Origin: Candidatus Skiveiella danica
GTDB lineage: Bacteria > Pseudomonadota > Gammaproteobacteria > Burkholderiales > Burkholderiaceae_C
Assembly (NCBI GenBank): GCA_016721925.1
Contig: JADKHE010000002.1
Span: 1 to 64,000 of the forward strand
Reading direction: 5' to 3'
DNA length: 64,000 nt
Below the pieces are notes generated by a model. That model was not told the DNA's origin. It saw only the letters and a program-made list of their open reading frames with translations, and did no database searches. Position numbers and translations under genes: made by a program. Shown piece by piece: positions 50,338 through 61,347 of the stretch (positions are counted from its first letter, which is position 1; the number at the start of each line of letters is the position of its first letter).

Positions 50338-51279
50338 TCAGCCCCAGATCACGGAGCGCATCGAGATCGATGCCGCCTGGAAACCGGTGTTGAAAAAACG
50401 GGGCATCTCGTTGGCGCTGGCGGCGCCGGCCGCGTACAGCAGCGGCAGGTAGTGGTCGTAAGTGGGATGGGCCAGCCGGGCCACTTCGCCCAGTGCCTGG
50501 AAATTCTGCAACTCGCCCAGCTGGCCGTTGGCGATCTGCTTCTGGATGGCGGCGTCGAACGCCTGGGCCCAGTCGTAGGCCTCGTTGTCAGCGACCCCGC
50601 GTCGCACCGCGCGCAGGTTGTGCACGATGTTGCCGCTGCCCACGATCAGCACACCGCGGTTGCGCAGCTGCTGGAGCTGCTTGCCCAGCGCATAGTGCTC
50701 CGACGGCGCGCGGCTGTAGTCCATGCTGAGCTGCAGCACCGGGATGTTGGCCAAGGGAAACATGGGCTTCAGGACCGACCAGGTGCCATGGTCGAAGCCC
50801 CATTCAGACGGGTCGACACCCAGCGGCTTGCCGGTCGCGGGGGACTTCAGCTCGCGCGCGAGCGTGGCCGCCACCGCCGGCGCACCCGGTGCCGGGTACT
50901 GCTGGTCAAAAAGCGCCTGCGGAAAGCCGCCGAAGTCATGGATCGTCTTGGGTCGGGCCATGCCGGTCAGCTGCCAGCCCCCGTCGGTCAGCCAGTGGGC
51001 CGAAATGCACAGGATCAGCTGGGGCGCCTCGGGCCGCTTCAGCAGTTCGGTACCCATCGCCTGCCAGGTTCGGCGCCATGCGTTGTCCTCGATGGCGTTC
51101 ATGGGGCTGCCGTGGCCCACGAACAGCACCGGCATCCGGGGTGAGGGCTTCAGCGCCTGGATCAGGGGCTGGACGGCGGCGTCGGAAAGAGGGGTCATGA
51201 ACGGGGTGGTTCCTGCGGCCAGGGTGGCCAGAAAGTGTCTGCGGTGCATCCTGAGCTTCATCAAGCGGTTGAGGGTCAT
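50338..51279 (-). CDS. DODA-type extradiol dioxygenase family protein (YgiD-like)
   Basis: A 313-residue class III extradiol dioxygenase-like protein. Metal ligands are visible in VLFVGHGSPMNAIE, CISAHWLTDG, IHDFGGFP and GSGNIVHNLRAV. The family includes YgiD, which opens catechol-type rings such as L-DOPA. An N-terminal HRRHFLATLAAG looks like a twin-arginine export signal, which is less common in the family. Starts at 51279, 51261 and 51249 are all possible; none has a strong ribosome-binding site. It is 15 bases after the pirin gene in the same direction. Confidence 0.85.
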   Translation of the reverse strand: MTLNRLMKLRMHRRHFLATLAAGTTPFMTPLSDAAVQPLIQALKPSPRMPVLFVGHGSPMNAIEDNAWRRTWQAMGTELLKRPEAPQLILCISAHWLTDGGWQLTGMARPKTIHDFGGFPQALFDQQYPAPGAPAVAATLARELKSPATGKPLGVDPSEWGFDHGTWSVLKPMFPLANIPVLQLSMDYSRAPSEHYALGKQLQQLRNRGVLIVGSGNIVHNLRAVRRGVADNEAYDWAQAFDAAIQKQIANGQLGELQNFQALGEVARLAHPTYDHYLPLLYAAGAASANEMPRFFNTGFQAASISMRSVIWG

Positions 51280-51294
51280 GGACCCGCCATCGGC

Positions 51295-52359
51295 CTAGAT
51301 GGTTCCCGTCGTTTCAACATCGGTTGTCGGGCGCTCCACCCGGCCGTCGGGATGGCGCGCGAAGCGCGCCGGGTCGCGCCCGTGGACGGGCGCATCGTCA
51401 GGCCAGGGCCAGCCGCCGAACTGGTTGCGCCGGTAGTCCTGCATCGCCTGCATGATCTCGGCCTGCGTGTTCATCACGAACGGGCCGTACTGTGCCACCG
51501 GCTCGCCGATCGGCTGGCCTTGCAGGAGCAGGAACTCGCCGACCGCCTGCTCGTTGTTGTGCAGCTCCACAGCCTGATCGGCACGGAGTTCGATGGCGGC
51601 CGGGGCCGCGATGCGCTGGCCGCCCACCGTCACGGCATCGCCCTTGAAGAAATACAGGTGGCGGCGTGTGCCCTTGCCGGCGGCCGCGGGCAGCGTCCAG
51701 CGCGCGCCGGGCGCCATCGTGACTGTCCAGATCGCCAGGTCCGCGTCGGCCTGGGCCGCACGCGAGTTGGGTGGTGGCGCCAGCGGAACCACCTGCGGCG
51801 CGGTCGGTACCCGCCCGGCGACCACCGTCACCTCGGTGGCGCGGCCGTTCGCGTCAAGCTGCGTGACGCGTGGAATGGTGTCCGACCAGAACATCGTGAA
51901 ATACGGCTCCACCATCTTGCTGCGTGCCGGCAGGTTCAGCCAGATCTGGAACAGCTCCAGCGGGTTGGCAGCGTGCTGGTGCAGCAGCGGAAACATCTCC
52001 GAGTGCACCACGCCGCGGCCCGCTGTGAGCCACTGCACGTCGCCGCGCCCGAAGCGAGCCTGCGCGCCCAGCGAGTCGGAATGGTCGATCAGCCCCTTGC
52101 GGACGATGGTCACGGTCTCGAAGCCCCGGTGCGGGTGCTGGGGAAAGCCCGGCACCGTGGCGCCGTGGTACAGGCTCCAGCCGTCCTTGCGGCTGAAGTC
52201 CTGTCCGATGTCGCGGCCGGCCAGCGAGGCGGCCGGGCCCATCTGCGCGTTGCCCAGCGGATAGGCATCGTCGTGGTAGGCGCAGAACAGGAAGGGGTCG
52301 GCTGTCTCCCACGGAAAACCCAAAGGCTGGACGCGGATGATGGGGTGGGAATCGGACAT
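51295..52359 (-). CDS. Pirin family protein
   Basis: A 354-residue bicupin of the pirin family. The metal-binding N-terminal cupin is clear: PHPHRGFETVTIV-type HPHRGFETVT, then RGDVQWLTAGRGVVHSE with the remaining histidine and glutamate. The C-terminal cupin has YFFKGDAVTVGG. It is longer than the usual 230-300 residues, partly through the C-terminal tail after GGWPWPDDAP. Pirins have quercetinase activity or act as redox sensors; the specific role is not known. It is upstream of the dioxygenase-like gene. Confidence 0.92.
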   Translation of the reverse strand: MSDSHPIIRVQPLGFPWETADPFLFCAYHDDAYPLGNAQMGPAASLAGRDIGQDFSRKDGWSLYHGATVPGFPQHPHRGFETVTIVRKGLIDHSDSLGAQARFGRGDVQWLTAGRGVVHSEMFPLLHQHAANPLELFQIWLNLPARSKMVEPYFTMFWSDTIPRVTQLDANGRATEVTVVAGRVPTAPQVVPLAPPPNSRAAQADADLAIWTVTMAPGARWTLPAAAGKGTRRHLYFFKGDAVTVGGQRIAAPAAIELRADQAVELHNNEQAVGEFLLLQGQPIGEPVAQYGPFVMNTQAEIMQAMQDYRRNQFGGWPWPDDAPVHGRDPARFARHPDGRVERPTTDVETTGTI

Positions 52360-52449
52360 GGCGGGGCGCTCGATCGAGCCGCAGTGGAGGGTGGCGGGAT
52401 GATAAGTCGGGTGCGCTGCTGCTGCAGGCGGGCGCCTTTAGCGCATTCG

Positions 52450-52515
52450 AGTAGCTATACGATTGATAGCTACTGGTGACCATCTGACGCTGGGAAATGG
52501 CCGAAAAAGCATTAA
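52450..52515 (+). repeat. Dispersed GACGCTGGG repeat, copy 5
   Basis: Contains GTAGCTAT / ATAGCTAC as an eight-base inverted repeat at its left end, then TGACCATCTGACGCTGGG and AAATGGCCGAAAAAG. It lies between the pirin gene start and the 3' end of the Lnt-like gene. Confidence 0.8.
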
Positions 52516-52554
52516 GAACCCGCGAAGAGCCCGGTTTACAGGCGGCCTGACCGC

Positions 52555-55019
52555 TCACCAACTCGCGTGCAGCAGCAGCCAGCCGGGAAGGCCCAGGTAG
52601 AGGACGGCCAGCGCCATGCGTTCCAGAGTGGCGCGCACGGCAGCCGTTTGCGGAGGGTGCACGGCCAGTGTCAGCAAGGTTGCCGCTTCGACCACCGCAC
52701 GCAGCGCCGCTGCGCAGAGCACCACGCCCATGGTCCAGGAGGCCCACCAGAGGGCGAACGTGAGGCCGTAAGCTTTGAGGCCGAAAGTGTAGAACTCGCC
52801 GAACCAACCGCCGTAGGCGATGTTCTGGTGCAGGTGAAAGGCCGGCAGGGCCAGCAGAAGCGGGAACAGCAGAAACCTCACCCAGGGGCTGTCGAGCCGC
52901 CCGCGCCGCACCGACGCCACCGCTTGGGCATAGCGCACCGCGCGCGACGGGGCTTTCGCCAGCATGGATGGGGCGCCTGCGGCCTCCAGCGCGCCGGCCA
53001 GTGCGAGCGGGTCGGCAGTGGCCAGGTGGTAGGTGGGCGCCTGTGCCGGCGTCAGGTGCAGTGTCAATCCTGTGCCCGGCGTGGGCAGCGGCCAGAGCGT
53101 CACGGCGGCGATGTCCTTCATCGCAATGTCCAGCCGCTGTTTGCCGCGTTGCAGGACCAGCATGCCTGGGTCCACCGAGAGCCGGGCCGAGTACGCCAGC
53201 AGCACGCATCCGGCCACGGCTTCCGGCAACAGGAAAAAGCCGGCAAACAGGCGCATCTGGGCCAGGGTGTTGCCGCGCAGCGTGTCGTCGAGCAGCATGG
53301 CGGCGCCCATTCCCAGCAGGCTCAACCGGGCAAAGCCGCGCAGCAGGCCGGCGAGCAGACGGGCCGCGCCTGGCAGGACCGATGCCTGAGCCGGGGTGTG
53401 AACAGGCGTCGGGACGGGCGCTTCGCCGCTGGCGTGGCGGGTGAGCCACCGTGGCGATGCCGCCAGCAAGGCCAGAAAGACCAGGAATCCAACGCCCAGG
53501 GGTCCCACCCAATCGCCCCACATCACCATCAAGGTGCGCGGCGCTTGGGGCACCGGCAGTTGCCCGACCACCAGCGTGCGCTCGCCCATGTTTGAGCCGG
53601 CCACCACCGCGCCCGTGGCGTCGATCACCGCGCTGGTGCCATTGGACGTGACCCGAAACTGCGGCAGGCGGGTCTCGATACTGCGAAACGCCGCCGCTGT
53701 GTGATGGATTCGAGCGCCCAGCGGATAGCGGGTGAACCAGGAGTCGTTCGACAGGGTCAGGATCGCCCGCGCGCCCAGGCGGGCCCCCTCGATCGCGAGC
53801 AGGGTGTCGACATCGTCCAGGCAGATGGAGGCCATCACCGGCACCTCGCGGCCGTCCCGGAGCCGCAACGGAAACACCCTGGCGCCGTCTCCCGCAAGCC
53901 AGGAGCCGGTCCAGGGCAGCCATCGCCGCAGGGCCGGGCCGTCCAGCCAATGCGGCACATACTCGGTCAGCGGGAACAAACGGGTCTTGCGGTAGAAGCC
54001 CAGCAGCCCTGATTCAGGGAGCACAAACGCTGCCGCGTTGTACTCGCCGCGAGCATCCTTCTCGTAGGTGCCGAACACGAACGGCACCTTGGCGGCATTG
54101 ACGATGGTCTGGATCGCGGCGTCGAACTCGGCGCCGGCCTCACTCTTGGGGTTGCCGAAGGTGGTGGGGTAGACGGTTTCCGACCAGAGCACGGCGTCGG
54201 CGCGCTGGCGCTCCACCGCGTCGTAGGTCATCGCGAAATGCGTGTCGAGAACTTCGCGCACCACCGCTTGGGCGCCGGATTCGCGTCGGCGCTGCTCGTA
54301 ATCGACCAGATTGGACTGCACCATCCCGACCCGCAGCGTTTCACCGGACGGCGCGGGGTGCAGGGCCAGCGCAAAAAACCATAGGCGGCGATCACGCCAG
54401 GCACCAGCGCGGCGTAAATCATCGGCTTGCTGACCTTGCGCCATCCACCGGCGCGGCGCGCCCAGGCCAGCGCAAACCCTTCATTCGCCAGCAACAACAG
54501 CACCGTCAGCCCGGCGCTGCCGCCGAGGTCGGCAAACTGGCGCATGACGGCAGACGGGTAGAGCCCATAACCCAGGGTGTCGCCCAAGACCTTGGGCAGC
54601 GCCCATTCGGCGCCCACCCACGCGGCGGCCGCGGCCAGCGCACGCACGGCGGGGCCATGCCGTTTCCCGGCCAGGTGGCGGACCAGGGAAAAAGCCAGGA
54701 ACTGCGGCTGAAAGACGGGCGCCAGCAGCAGCAGAACCGCCAGGCCGATGGAGCCCCCGACCCGCGTGTAGTCGCCGATGGCCAGGCCGAACCACCAGAA
54801 CGCCGCAGCCGTGAACGCCACCGACATGAGCCATGCGCTCATCAGCGCGCCAGGCAGTGTTGGGCGGGTGTCCATCGTGCAAAGCCATGGCACCAGCATG
54901 ACCAAGCCCAGCACCCAGGCGTGGCCGCCGTGCACGTAGATGGCCGACAACACCCCGCTCAGGGCGATACCGGCCAACATGCGCCCGCCAGGGCGCCTGA
55001 AAGAGGGCATGGAGACCAT
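52555..55019 (-). pseudogene. Apolipoprotein N-acyltransferase-like gene, frameshifted, with long C-terminal extension
   Basis: Two overlapping frames make one gene. 54228-55019 encodes the N-terminal membrane part (MVSMPSFRRPGGRML, then about six helices, up to VPGVIAAYGF). 52555-54444 continues from FALALHP with the nitrilase-like domain: catalytic glutamate in LWSETVYP, lysine in FYRKTRLFP, cysteine in MASICLDDVD. The frames meet at a run of six A residues (54373-54378, + strand); a seventh would restore the frame. After the Lnt-like domain, about 300 residues add more membrane helices and a PH-like stretch (LVLQRGKQRLDIAMKDI). It may be a broken gene or a sequencing error. Confidence 0.8.
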
Positions 55020-55023
55020 GAGG

Positions 55024-55728
55024 CTAGTTCGGTCCGGCGGCGGGTGGCGGAATCACGATGCGCCGGATGGGCAAGCCGGGGGGCGCGAGTTCCGGGGGGA
55101 CCACGCGGTTCGCTGGCATTTCCACCGGTTTCTGCTGGGCGTCGAGCAGTTGGAATCCCGGCGCAAACATCAGAATCGCCTCGATGCGTTGCCCGTCGTC
55201 GGTCGCCTGGTGGTGGCGCACGTAGCCCGGCGGCAAGGCATAGTCTTCAGGCACCGCCAACCCGATCAACGGTGGTCGGGTGCCCGGGGGCGAGAAGGCA
55301 CCCAGTCCGGTGGACACGCCAGCCTCGTTCAGTCGGGTGATGACTTCAGCCATGCTGGGTTGTGCGCCGCGCGGGACATAAGAAGAGAGATCGCGGGTCG
55401 GATCGTTGTCCCGTTCCGGGTCCGGGACCACAGGATGTGTTGCCTGGGGGGCTTGCCACGTGGGGACGTCTTTCTGAATGCGCCACACCGCCAGGCCCGG
55501 GTCTTCGGCGGCAGAGCGGGTGGAAGGCAGGGGAGGGTGAGCCACCGCGGTCGCTTCGGGCGGCGAATCGGGCACAAACAGGAACCAGGCCAACCCGCTG
55601 GCCGCGAGCAGCGCCGCAACAACAAGAAGGCCCCTATTGGGGCCCCAGACTGGTCTCTCGGCCGGTCTCTCGGCCGCATCGGTTTTGCTCTTGCGTCGCA
55701 ATACCTGATTCCAGTGTCCCGACCGCAA
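55024..55728 (-). CDS. Proline-rich membrane-anchored hypothetical protein (234 aa)
   Basis: A 234-residue protein with one membrane helix at about residues 33-50 (GLLVVAALLAASGLAWFLF) and a basic cytoplasmic N-terminus. The remainder is periplasmic and proline-rich, with a small conserved-looking domain around MAEVITRLNEAGVSTGLGAF and a tail of proline and isoleucine. I do not recognise a family. It starts one base before the stop of the SGNH hydrolase gene and ends four bases before the Lnt-like gene, so the three are probably cotranscribed. Confidence 0.7.
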   Translation of the reverse strand: MRSGHWNQVLRRKSKTDAAERPAERPVWGPNRGLLVVAALLAASGLAWFLFVPDSPPEATAVAHPPLPSTRSAAEDPGLAVWRIQKDVPTWQAPQATHPVVPDPERDNDPTRDLSSYVPRGAQPSMAEVITRLNEAGVSTGLGAFSPPGTRPPLIGLAVPEDYALPPGYVRHHQATDDGQRIEAILMFAPGFQLLDAQQKPVEMPANRVVPPELAPPGLPIRRIVIPPPAAGPN

Positions 55729-56817
55729 TCAGGGTGACGCGGGGTTGTAGGTGGATACCGCCCAGCCCATGCGTTCGTGCCCGTACTGGTTCCAGATCGG
55801 ACTCTTCCCGCCCGCAAAGGACGTGTAGCGCGGGGCGCCTGAGCCGGTGGTACCGCCGAACAGGCCGGCCGTCACAGTACCCCCGGTGTAGGTGGGGTGC
55901 GTGTCGTCCGACTGGATGTAGTCAAAACTGCTGCTGGCCGAAACGAAGTGGGCATTGGCGTCGCGCAACGTCGCCTTCAACGTGCTGGTGATGCGAGTCA
56001 GGTAGCTGGCTTCACTGTCACCGGAAACGTAGCGCAAGGCGTCCGAGTCGATCTGCCCGTCGCCGTTGCTGTCGTAGTCGGCCCCCATGTACTGGGCAAA
56101 GTTGTCCGCGCACTGGAAGCCCTTCTGACGCGCGTATTCGCACATCCAGTAGTTCATGGCGGCCAGCTTGGGCAGGAACTTGTCGCGCAGGTTGATCGTG
56201 GCGCCGGTGGTGGCGTCCTTGCAGGTGCTCTGCACGTTGTCGGCGGCGTAGCCCGGATAGTGCAGGTTGGAGATCACCTTGACCTTGACACCGGCATACG
56301 CGTTGGCATTGATGTAGTCCATCGCAGCGGCCACATAGGTCTTGCAGTTGTTGACAGCAGCGTCCATGCCGCTGTAATTGCAGGTCCCGGTCTGCTTCTT
56401 GAAGGCGGTACGGGCCTGCAGCCCATCATTTCCGCACATCTCGAACGTGACGGCGCGGGTGCTGGCGTTCTGCATGTAGGAACGCTCGGCCACGATCTTG
56501 TTGTTGTAGATGTCGGAGGCAACCGCACCGGACTTGGTGCGCCGCACACTTTCAATGTCCGCGTTCCAAAGCGCCGAAAGGTACTCGGCATCCACCGTGG
56601 GCGCCGAGAACTTGGCCGCGTTGGTGGTTGAGCCGTTGTAGCCCGCGTAGATCGAATCCCCATAGGCCACCACGCGGTACTTGGTGGTGGTGCCGGCCCG
56701 GTCGATCGTCCAGGAGACGTTCTGGTTCAGGGTGCTGGCTGACGCTGCGGACCCAAAAGCCATGAGCGCAAGGGCGGGGATCAAAGCGAGCAAAGCAGAA
56801 CGCAATAGAGATTTCAT
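55729..56817 (-). CDS. SGNH/GDSL hydrolase, exported
   Basis: A 362-residue exported hydrolase. The signal peptide is MKSLLRSALLALIPALALM followed by AFGSAASA. The nucleophile serine is in VVAYGDSIYAGY (GDSI), the conserved asparagine in MCGNDGLQ, and the late Asp-His pair in SDDTHPTYTGG. DYDSNGDGQIDSD near residue 255 is a calcium-binding EF-hand-type loop, which is an insertion relative to simple GDSL esterases. The start at 56817 gives the signal peptide. It is likely a secreted esterase; the substrate is unknown. Confidence 0.85.
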   Translation of the reverse strand: MKSLLRSALLALIPALALMAFGSAASASTLNQNVSWTIDRAGTTTKYRVVAYGDSIYAGYNGSTTNAAKFSAPTVDAEYLSALWNADIESVRRTKSGAVASDIYNNKIVAERSYMQNASTRAVTFEMCGNDGLQARTAFKKQTGTCNYSGMDAAVNNCKTYVAAAMDYINANAYAGVKVKVISNLHYPGYAADNVQSTCKDATTGATINLRDKFLPKLAAMNYWMCEYARQKGFQCADNFAQYMGADYDSNGDGQIDSDALRYVSGDSEASYLTRITSTLKATLRDANAHFVSASSSFDYIQSDDTHPTYTGGTVTAGLFGGTTGSGAPRYTSFAGGKSPIWNQYGHERMGWAVSTYNPASP

Positions 56818-56964
56818 GTCATCGCACCTCAGGTTGGAGTGGTTACCGTACCTCTTGGGCACTGAGCCCTCTGCACAACGCGCAGTCTCCCTTTGCGGCC
56901 AAAGCCTACCTATAGGGATAACCCGCAGAGAGACAAAGGGCCGCTTGGCTCGCCCGGGTGGTGC

Positions 56965-56992
56965 AAAAGAAAAAGCGCCTCGAGTGGCGCTT
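56965..56992 (-). terminator. Rho-independent terminator after tRNA-Ser
   Basis: Stem AAGCGCC / GGCGCTT (56973-56979, 56986-56992) with a six-base loop. On the minus strand TTTTTCTTTT follows. It lies just downstream of tRNA-Ser. Confidence 0.75.
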
Positions 56993-57006
56993 GATTCTTC
57001 AGGGTC

Positions 57007-57094
57007 TGGCGGAGACGGTGAGATTCGAACTCACGGACGGTTACCCGTCGGCAGTTTTCAAGACTGCTGGTTTAAACCACTCACCCACGTCTCC
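57007..57094 (-). tRNA. tRNA-Ser(TGA)
   Basis: An 88-base class II tRNA with encoded CCA and a long variable arm. Acceptor GGAGACG pairs with CGTCTCC; the anticodon loop CTTGAAA gives TGA. It separates the SGNH hydrolase gene from the urease cluster. Confidence 0.97.
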
Positions 57095-57141
57095 GAAGGC
57101 TGGCCGGGATTCTACCCGCAGGCCGGGCGCGGCCGAGGGGC

Positions 57142-57801
57142 TCAGGCGGGCTGCAGCATGCCTTTTTGCTCAATGAAGGCGATCACCTCGGCCAGGCCGG
57201 CATTGGTCTTGAGGTTGGTCATCACGAAGGGCTTGAGCCCCTGGGCGTTGGTGCGCATGCGGCGGGTGTCGGCCTCCATCACGGCCAGGTCGGCGCCCAC
57301 GTAGGGGGCCAGGTCGGTCTTGTTGATGACGAACAGGTCGCTCTTGGTGATGCCGGGGCCGCCCTTGCGCGGGATCTTCTCGCCGGCGGCCACGTCGATC
57401 ACGTAGATGGTGAGGTCGCTGAGCTCGGGGCTGAAGGTGGCGGCCAGGTTGTCGCCGCCGCTTTCCACGAACACGATGTCGGCGTTCGGGTGCTCGGCCA
57501 GCATGCGGTCGATGGCTTCCAGGTTGATCGAGCAGTCTTCGCGAATGGCGGTGTGCGGGCAGCCGCCGGTCTCCACGCCCATGATGCGCTCGGCCGGCAG
57601 CGCGCCGCTGACGGTGAGCAGGCGCTGGTCTTCCTTGGTGTAGATGTCGTTGGTGATGGCCACCAGGTCGTAGCGCTCGCGCATGGCCTTGCACAGCATC
57701 TCCAGCAGCGTGGTCTTGCCGGAGCCCACGGGCCCGCCGATGCCCACGCGCAGGGGCGGCAGCGGCTTGGTGCGGTGGGGGATGTGGTGCAGGGCGGTCA
57801 T
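57142..57801 (-). CDS. ureG: Urease accessory GTPase UreG
   Basis: A 219-residue GTPase that powers nickel delivery to urease. The P-loop is GGPVGSGKTTLLE near residue 22; the metal-binding Cys-Pro-His is in ETGGCPHTAIREDCS; VESGGDNLAATFSPEL and NKTDLAPYVGADL complete the family pattern. It is the last gene of the leftward ureABCEFG cluster. Confidence 0.97.
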   Translation of the reverse strand: MTALHHIPHRTKPLPPLRVGIGGPVGSGKTTLLEMLCKAMRERYDLVAITNDIYTKEDQRLLTVSGALPAERIMGVETGGCPHTAIREDCSINLEAIDRMLAEHPNADIVFVESGGDNLAATFSPELSDLTIYVIDVAAGEKIPRKGGPGITKSDLFVINKTDLAPYVGADLAVMEADTRRMRTNAQGLKPFVMTNLKTNAGLAEVIAFIEQKGMLQPA

Positions 57802-57844
57802 GGAGCTTTCGGGTCGATGGGGGTTGGACGGGGCGGCGGCCCGC

Positions 57845-58552
57845 TCAGGAGCGGAACAGCCGCGAATACTGGGTTTCGTGCCGGGCCGACAAAATGGCCA
57901 GCATCGGGGCGAAGGCCTGCTGCGTGCCGGCGGGGCGCGCCAGCGCGGCTTCGACCGCGTCGGGAATCTCGCGCGTGAGCCGCGCCAGGATGCGCTGGCC
58001 GGCGTTCTGGCCCAGCGGCACGGCTTTCAGCGCCGCCTGCACCATGTTCTCGGCCCAGCCGAAGGCGTAGGCCAGGGCGATGTCGCGCACGGGCGCGCCG
58101 GTGCGCGAGGCGGCCAGCGCAAAGGCGACCGGGTAGGTGGGGTCGAAGCCGGCCAGCGCCTCGATGGCGGCCAGGCGGGGGGCGTCGCCGGCGTCCTGGT
58201 TGCGCAGCCATTCCAGCAGGGAGCGGCCCATTTGCTCGGCCTGCAGGCGCAGCTCGCTGCTTTCGCGCGTGTGCAGCACCCAGTCGTTGAGCGTGCGCAC
58301 CCGCGCCAGGTCGCCGGCCTGCCAGGCGGCCACGGCCTGCGCCAGCACGGGCAGGTCGGCGCGCGCCAGCGTCAGGTGCAGCTGATCGGTCAGCCAGTCG
58401 GACGCTTCGCTTTCAGTAGCAACAAATGACCGATCGACGCTGGCTTCTAGCCCTTCTGAGTATGAAAAGCCGCCAATGGGCAGCGCGGGAGAGGCCAGCC
58501 AGATCAGTTGCAGCAGGCTGGCGGCCGCCAGCGGGCTGGCGCCGGGGCTCAT
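57845..58552 (-). CDS. ureF: Urease accessory protein UreF
   Basis: A 235-residue accessory protein that acts with UreG (and UreD) in metallocentre assembly. LASPALPIGGFSYSEGLE near residue 20 is the family signature. Its start overlaps the end of ureE by four bases. The segment SVDRSFVATESEA, at about residues 37-50, is encoded by unusually AT-rich DNA that resembles the dispersed repeat. Confidence 0.93.
   Translation of the reverse strand: MSPGASPLAAASLLQLIWLASPALPIGGFSYSEGLEASVDRSFVATESEASDWLTDQLHLTLARADLPVLAQAVAAWQAGDLARVRTLNDWVLHTRESSELRLQAEQMGRSLLEWLRNQDAGDAPRLAAIEALAGFDPTYPVAFALAASRTGAPVRDIALAYAFGWAENMVQAALKAVPLGQNAGQRILARLTREIPDAVEAALARPAGTQQAFAPMLAILSARHETQYSRLFRS
58412..58470 (+). 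repeat. Possible dispersed repeat copy inside ureF
   Basis: TAGCAACAAATGACCGATCGACGCTGG resembles the repeat's TAGCTG..TGACCATTCGACGCTGG (two parts match: TGACC and CGACGCTGG) and ends in a TGAAAAG tail. It lies within ureF codons, and part of that region is conserved in UreF proteins, so chance resemblance cannot be excluded. Confidence 0.35.
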
Positions 58553-59184
58553 CCGTGGTGGTGCCCGCAGCCCGGGCCGTGCACATGGGGCTGGGCAGCG
58601 GCGACGACCGGGATCGCCACGCGCGCCGCCGGCGCGGTCAGTGCGTGGGCGTGCGTGTGACCGTGGCCGGCATCGTGGGCATGGTCGTGATCGTGATCGT
58701 GACCATGGCTGTGGCCATGACCGTGCCCGCCGGCCGCGTAGGCGCCGCCTTCGGGCTCGAAGGCGTCCTGGGCTTCGGTCACGGTCAGGTGCATGGCGCG
58801 CAGCATGTCGGCCAGCACGTGGTCGGGCTCGATCTTCAGGTGATCCGGCTGCAGCTCGATGGGCACGTGGCGGTTGCCCAGGTGGTAGGCGGCGCGGGTC
58901 AGGTCAAAGGCGGTGCCGTGCTCGGTGCACGCGGTGATCACCAGCACCGGCTGCGGCGCGGCCAGCACGCGCACCAGCGAGCCGTCCTCGGCCACCAGCA
59001 CGTCGCCGCCGCGCACCACGGTGCCGCGCGGCAGAAAGATGCCGAGTTCGCGCCCGGTGCTGTCGGTGGCGGCGAAGCGGCTTTTCTGGCGCACGTCCCA
59101 GTCGAGCTCGACGGTGGCGGCGCGCTTGAGCAGGGCGCTGGCCAGGCCGCGCCCCTGCGCGATGACTTTGGAGACCTGGATCAT
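58549..59184 (-). CDS. ureE: Urease accessory nickel chaperone UreE
   Basis: A 211-residue nickel chaperone. The N-terminal domain begins MIQVSKVIAQGRGL and the metal-binding domain has YHLGNRHVPIELQPDHLKI. The C-terminus is strongly histidine-rich in two blocks: GHGHGHSHGHDHDHDHAH near residue 155, and HVHGPGCGHHHG at the end. These tails bind extra nickel. The start at 59184 is the conserved MI/L start; the longer frame upstream overlaps ureC. Confidence 0.94.
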   Translation of the reverse strand: MIQVSKVIAQGRGLASALLKRAATVELDWDVRQKSRFAATDSTGRELGIFLPRGTVVRGGDVLVAEDGSLVRVLAAPQPVLVITACTEHGTAFDLTRAAYHLGNRHVPIELQPDHLKIEPDHVLADMLRAMHLTVTEAQDAFEPEGGAYAAGGHGHGHSHGHDHDHDHAHDAGHGHTHAHALTAPAARVAIPVVAAAQPHVHGPGCGHHHG

Positions 59185-59198
59185 GGATTGGATCGGAT

Positions 59199-60917
<1,719 letters not shown>

Positions 60918-60963
60918 GTCAGTGTGCCTGGGCCGCCCGGGGCGCCGGGGGCGAGCGTGGGGC

Positions 60964-61269
60964 TCATAGTCTTCCTTGTGTCAAGCCGCGAAAGCCGTAC
61001 ACCGCGCGCTCGCCGGCGTAGTCCACCAGTTCGACGGTGCGCTGCTGGCCGGGCTCGAAGCGCACGGCGGTGCCCGAGGCGATGTTCAGGCGCATGCCGC
61101 GCGCGGCCTCGCGGTCGAAGCCCAGCGCGCCGTTGGTTTCGCTGAAGTGATAGTGCGAGCCGACCTGGATCGGGCGGTCACCGGTGTTCTGCACCACCAG
61201 GCTCAGGGTGCGGCGCCCCGGGTTCAGCGGGTGTTCACCCTCGTCGATCAGAAGTTCTCCAGGAATCAT
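60964..61269 (-). CDS. ureB: Urease subunit beta
   Basis: A 101-residue structural subunit. MIPGELLIDEGEHPLNPGR is the family start, and VGSHYHFSETNGALGFDR and GTAVRFEPGQ follow. The start at 61269 begins the conserved sequence. 140 bases separate it from ureA, and this gap holds a dispersed repeat. Confidence 0.97.
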   Translation of the reverse strand: MIPGELLIDEGEHPLNPGRRTLSLVVQNTGDRPIQVGSHYHFSETNGALGFDREAARGMRLNIASGTAVRFEPGQQRTVELVDYAGERAVYGFRGLTQGRL

Positions 61270-61347
61270 GGAACGCTCCGTGGGGCAGGTTGGCAAGAGG
61301 CATTCGGGCACGCAGGCGCGTCGGGTCCGGCGGCACGAACACTACGA

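Noticed and set aside
51854..53950. 698-codon minus-strand frame across the pirin and Lnt-like genes
   Set aside because: It covers two recognised genes in another frame, with Arg/Gly/Pro-rich shadow composition.
28684..58740. Short CG-rich or histidine-codon tandem patterns, such as GTGATC repeats in ureE at about 58684-58735
   Set aside because: They are explained by the histidine-rich coding sequence of UreE and are not CRISPR or satellite repeats.
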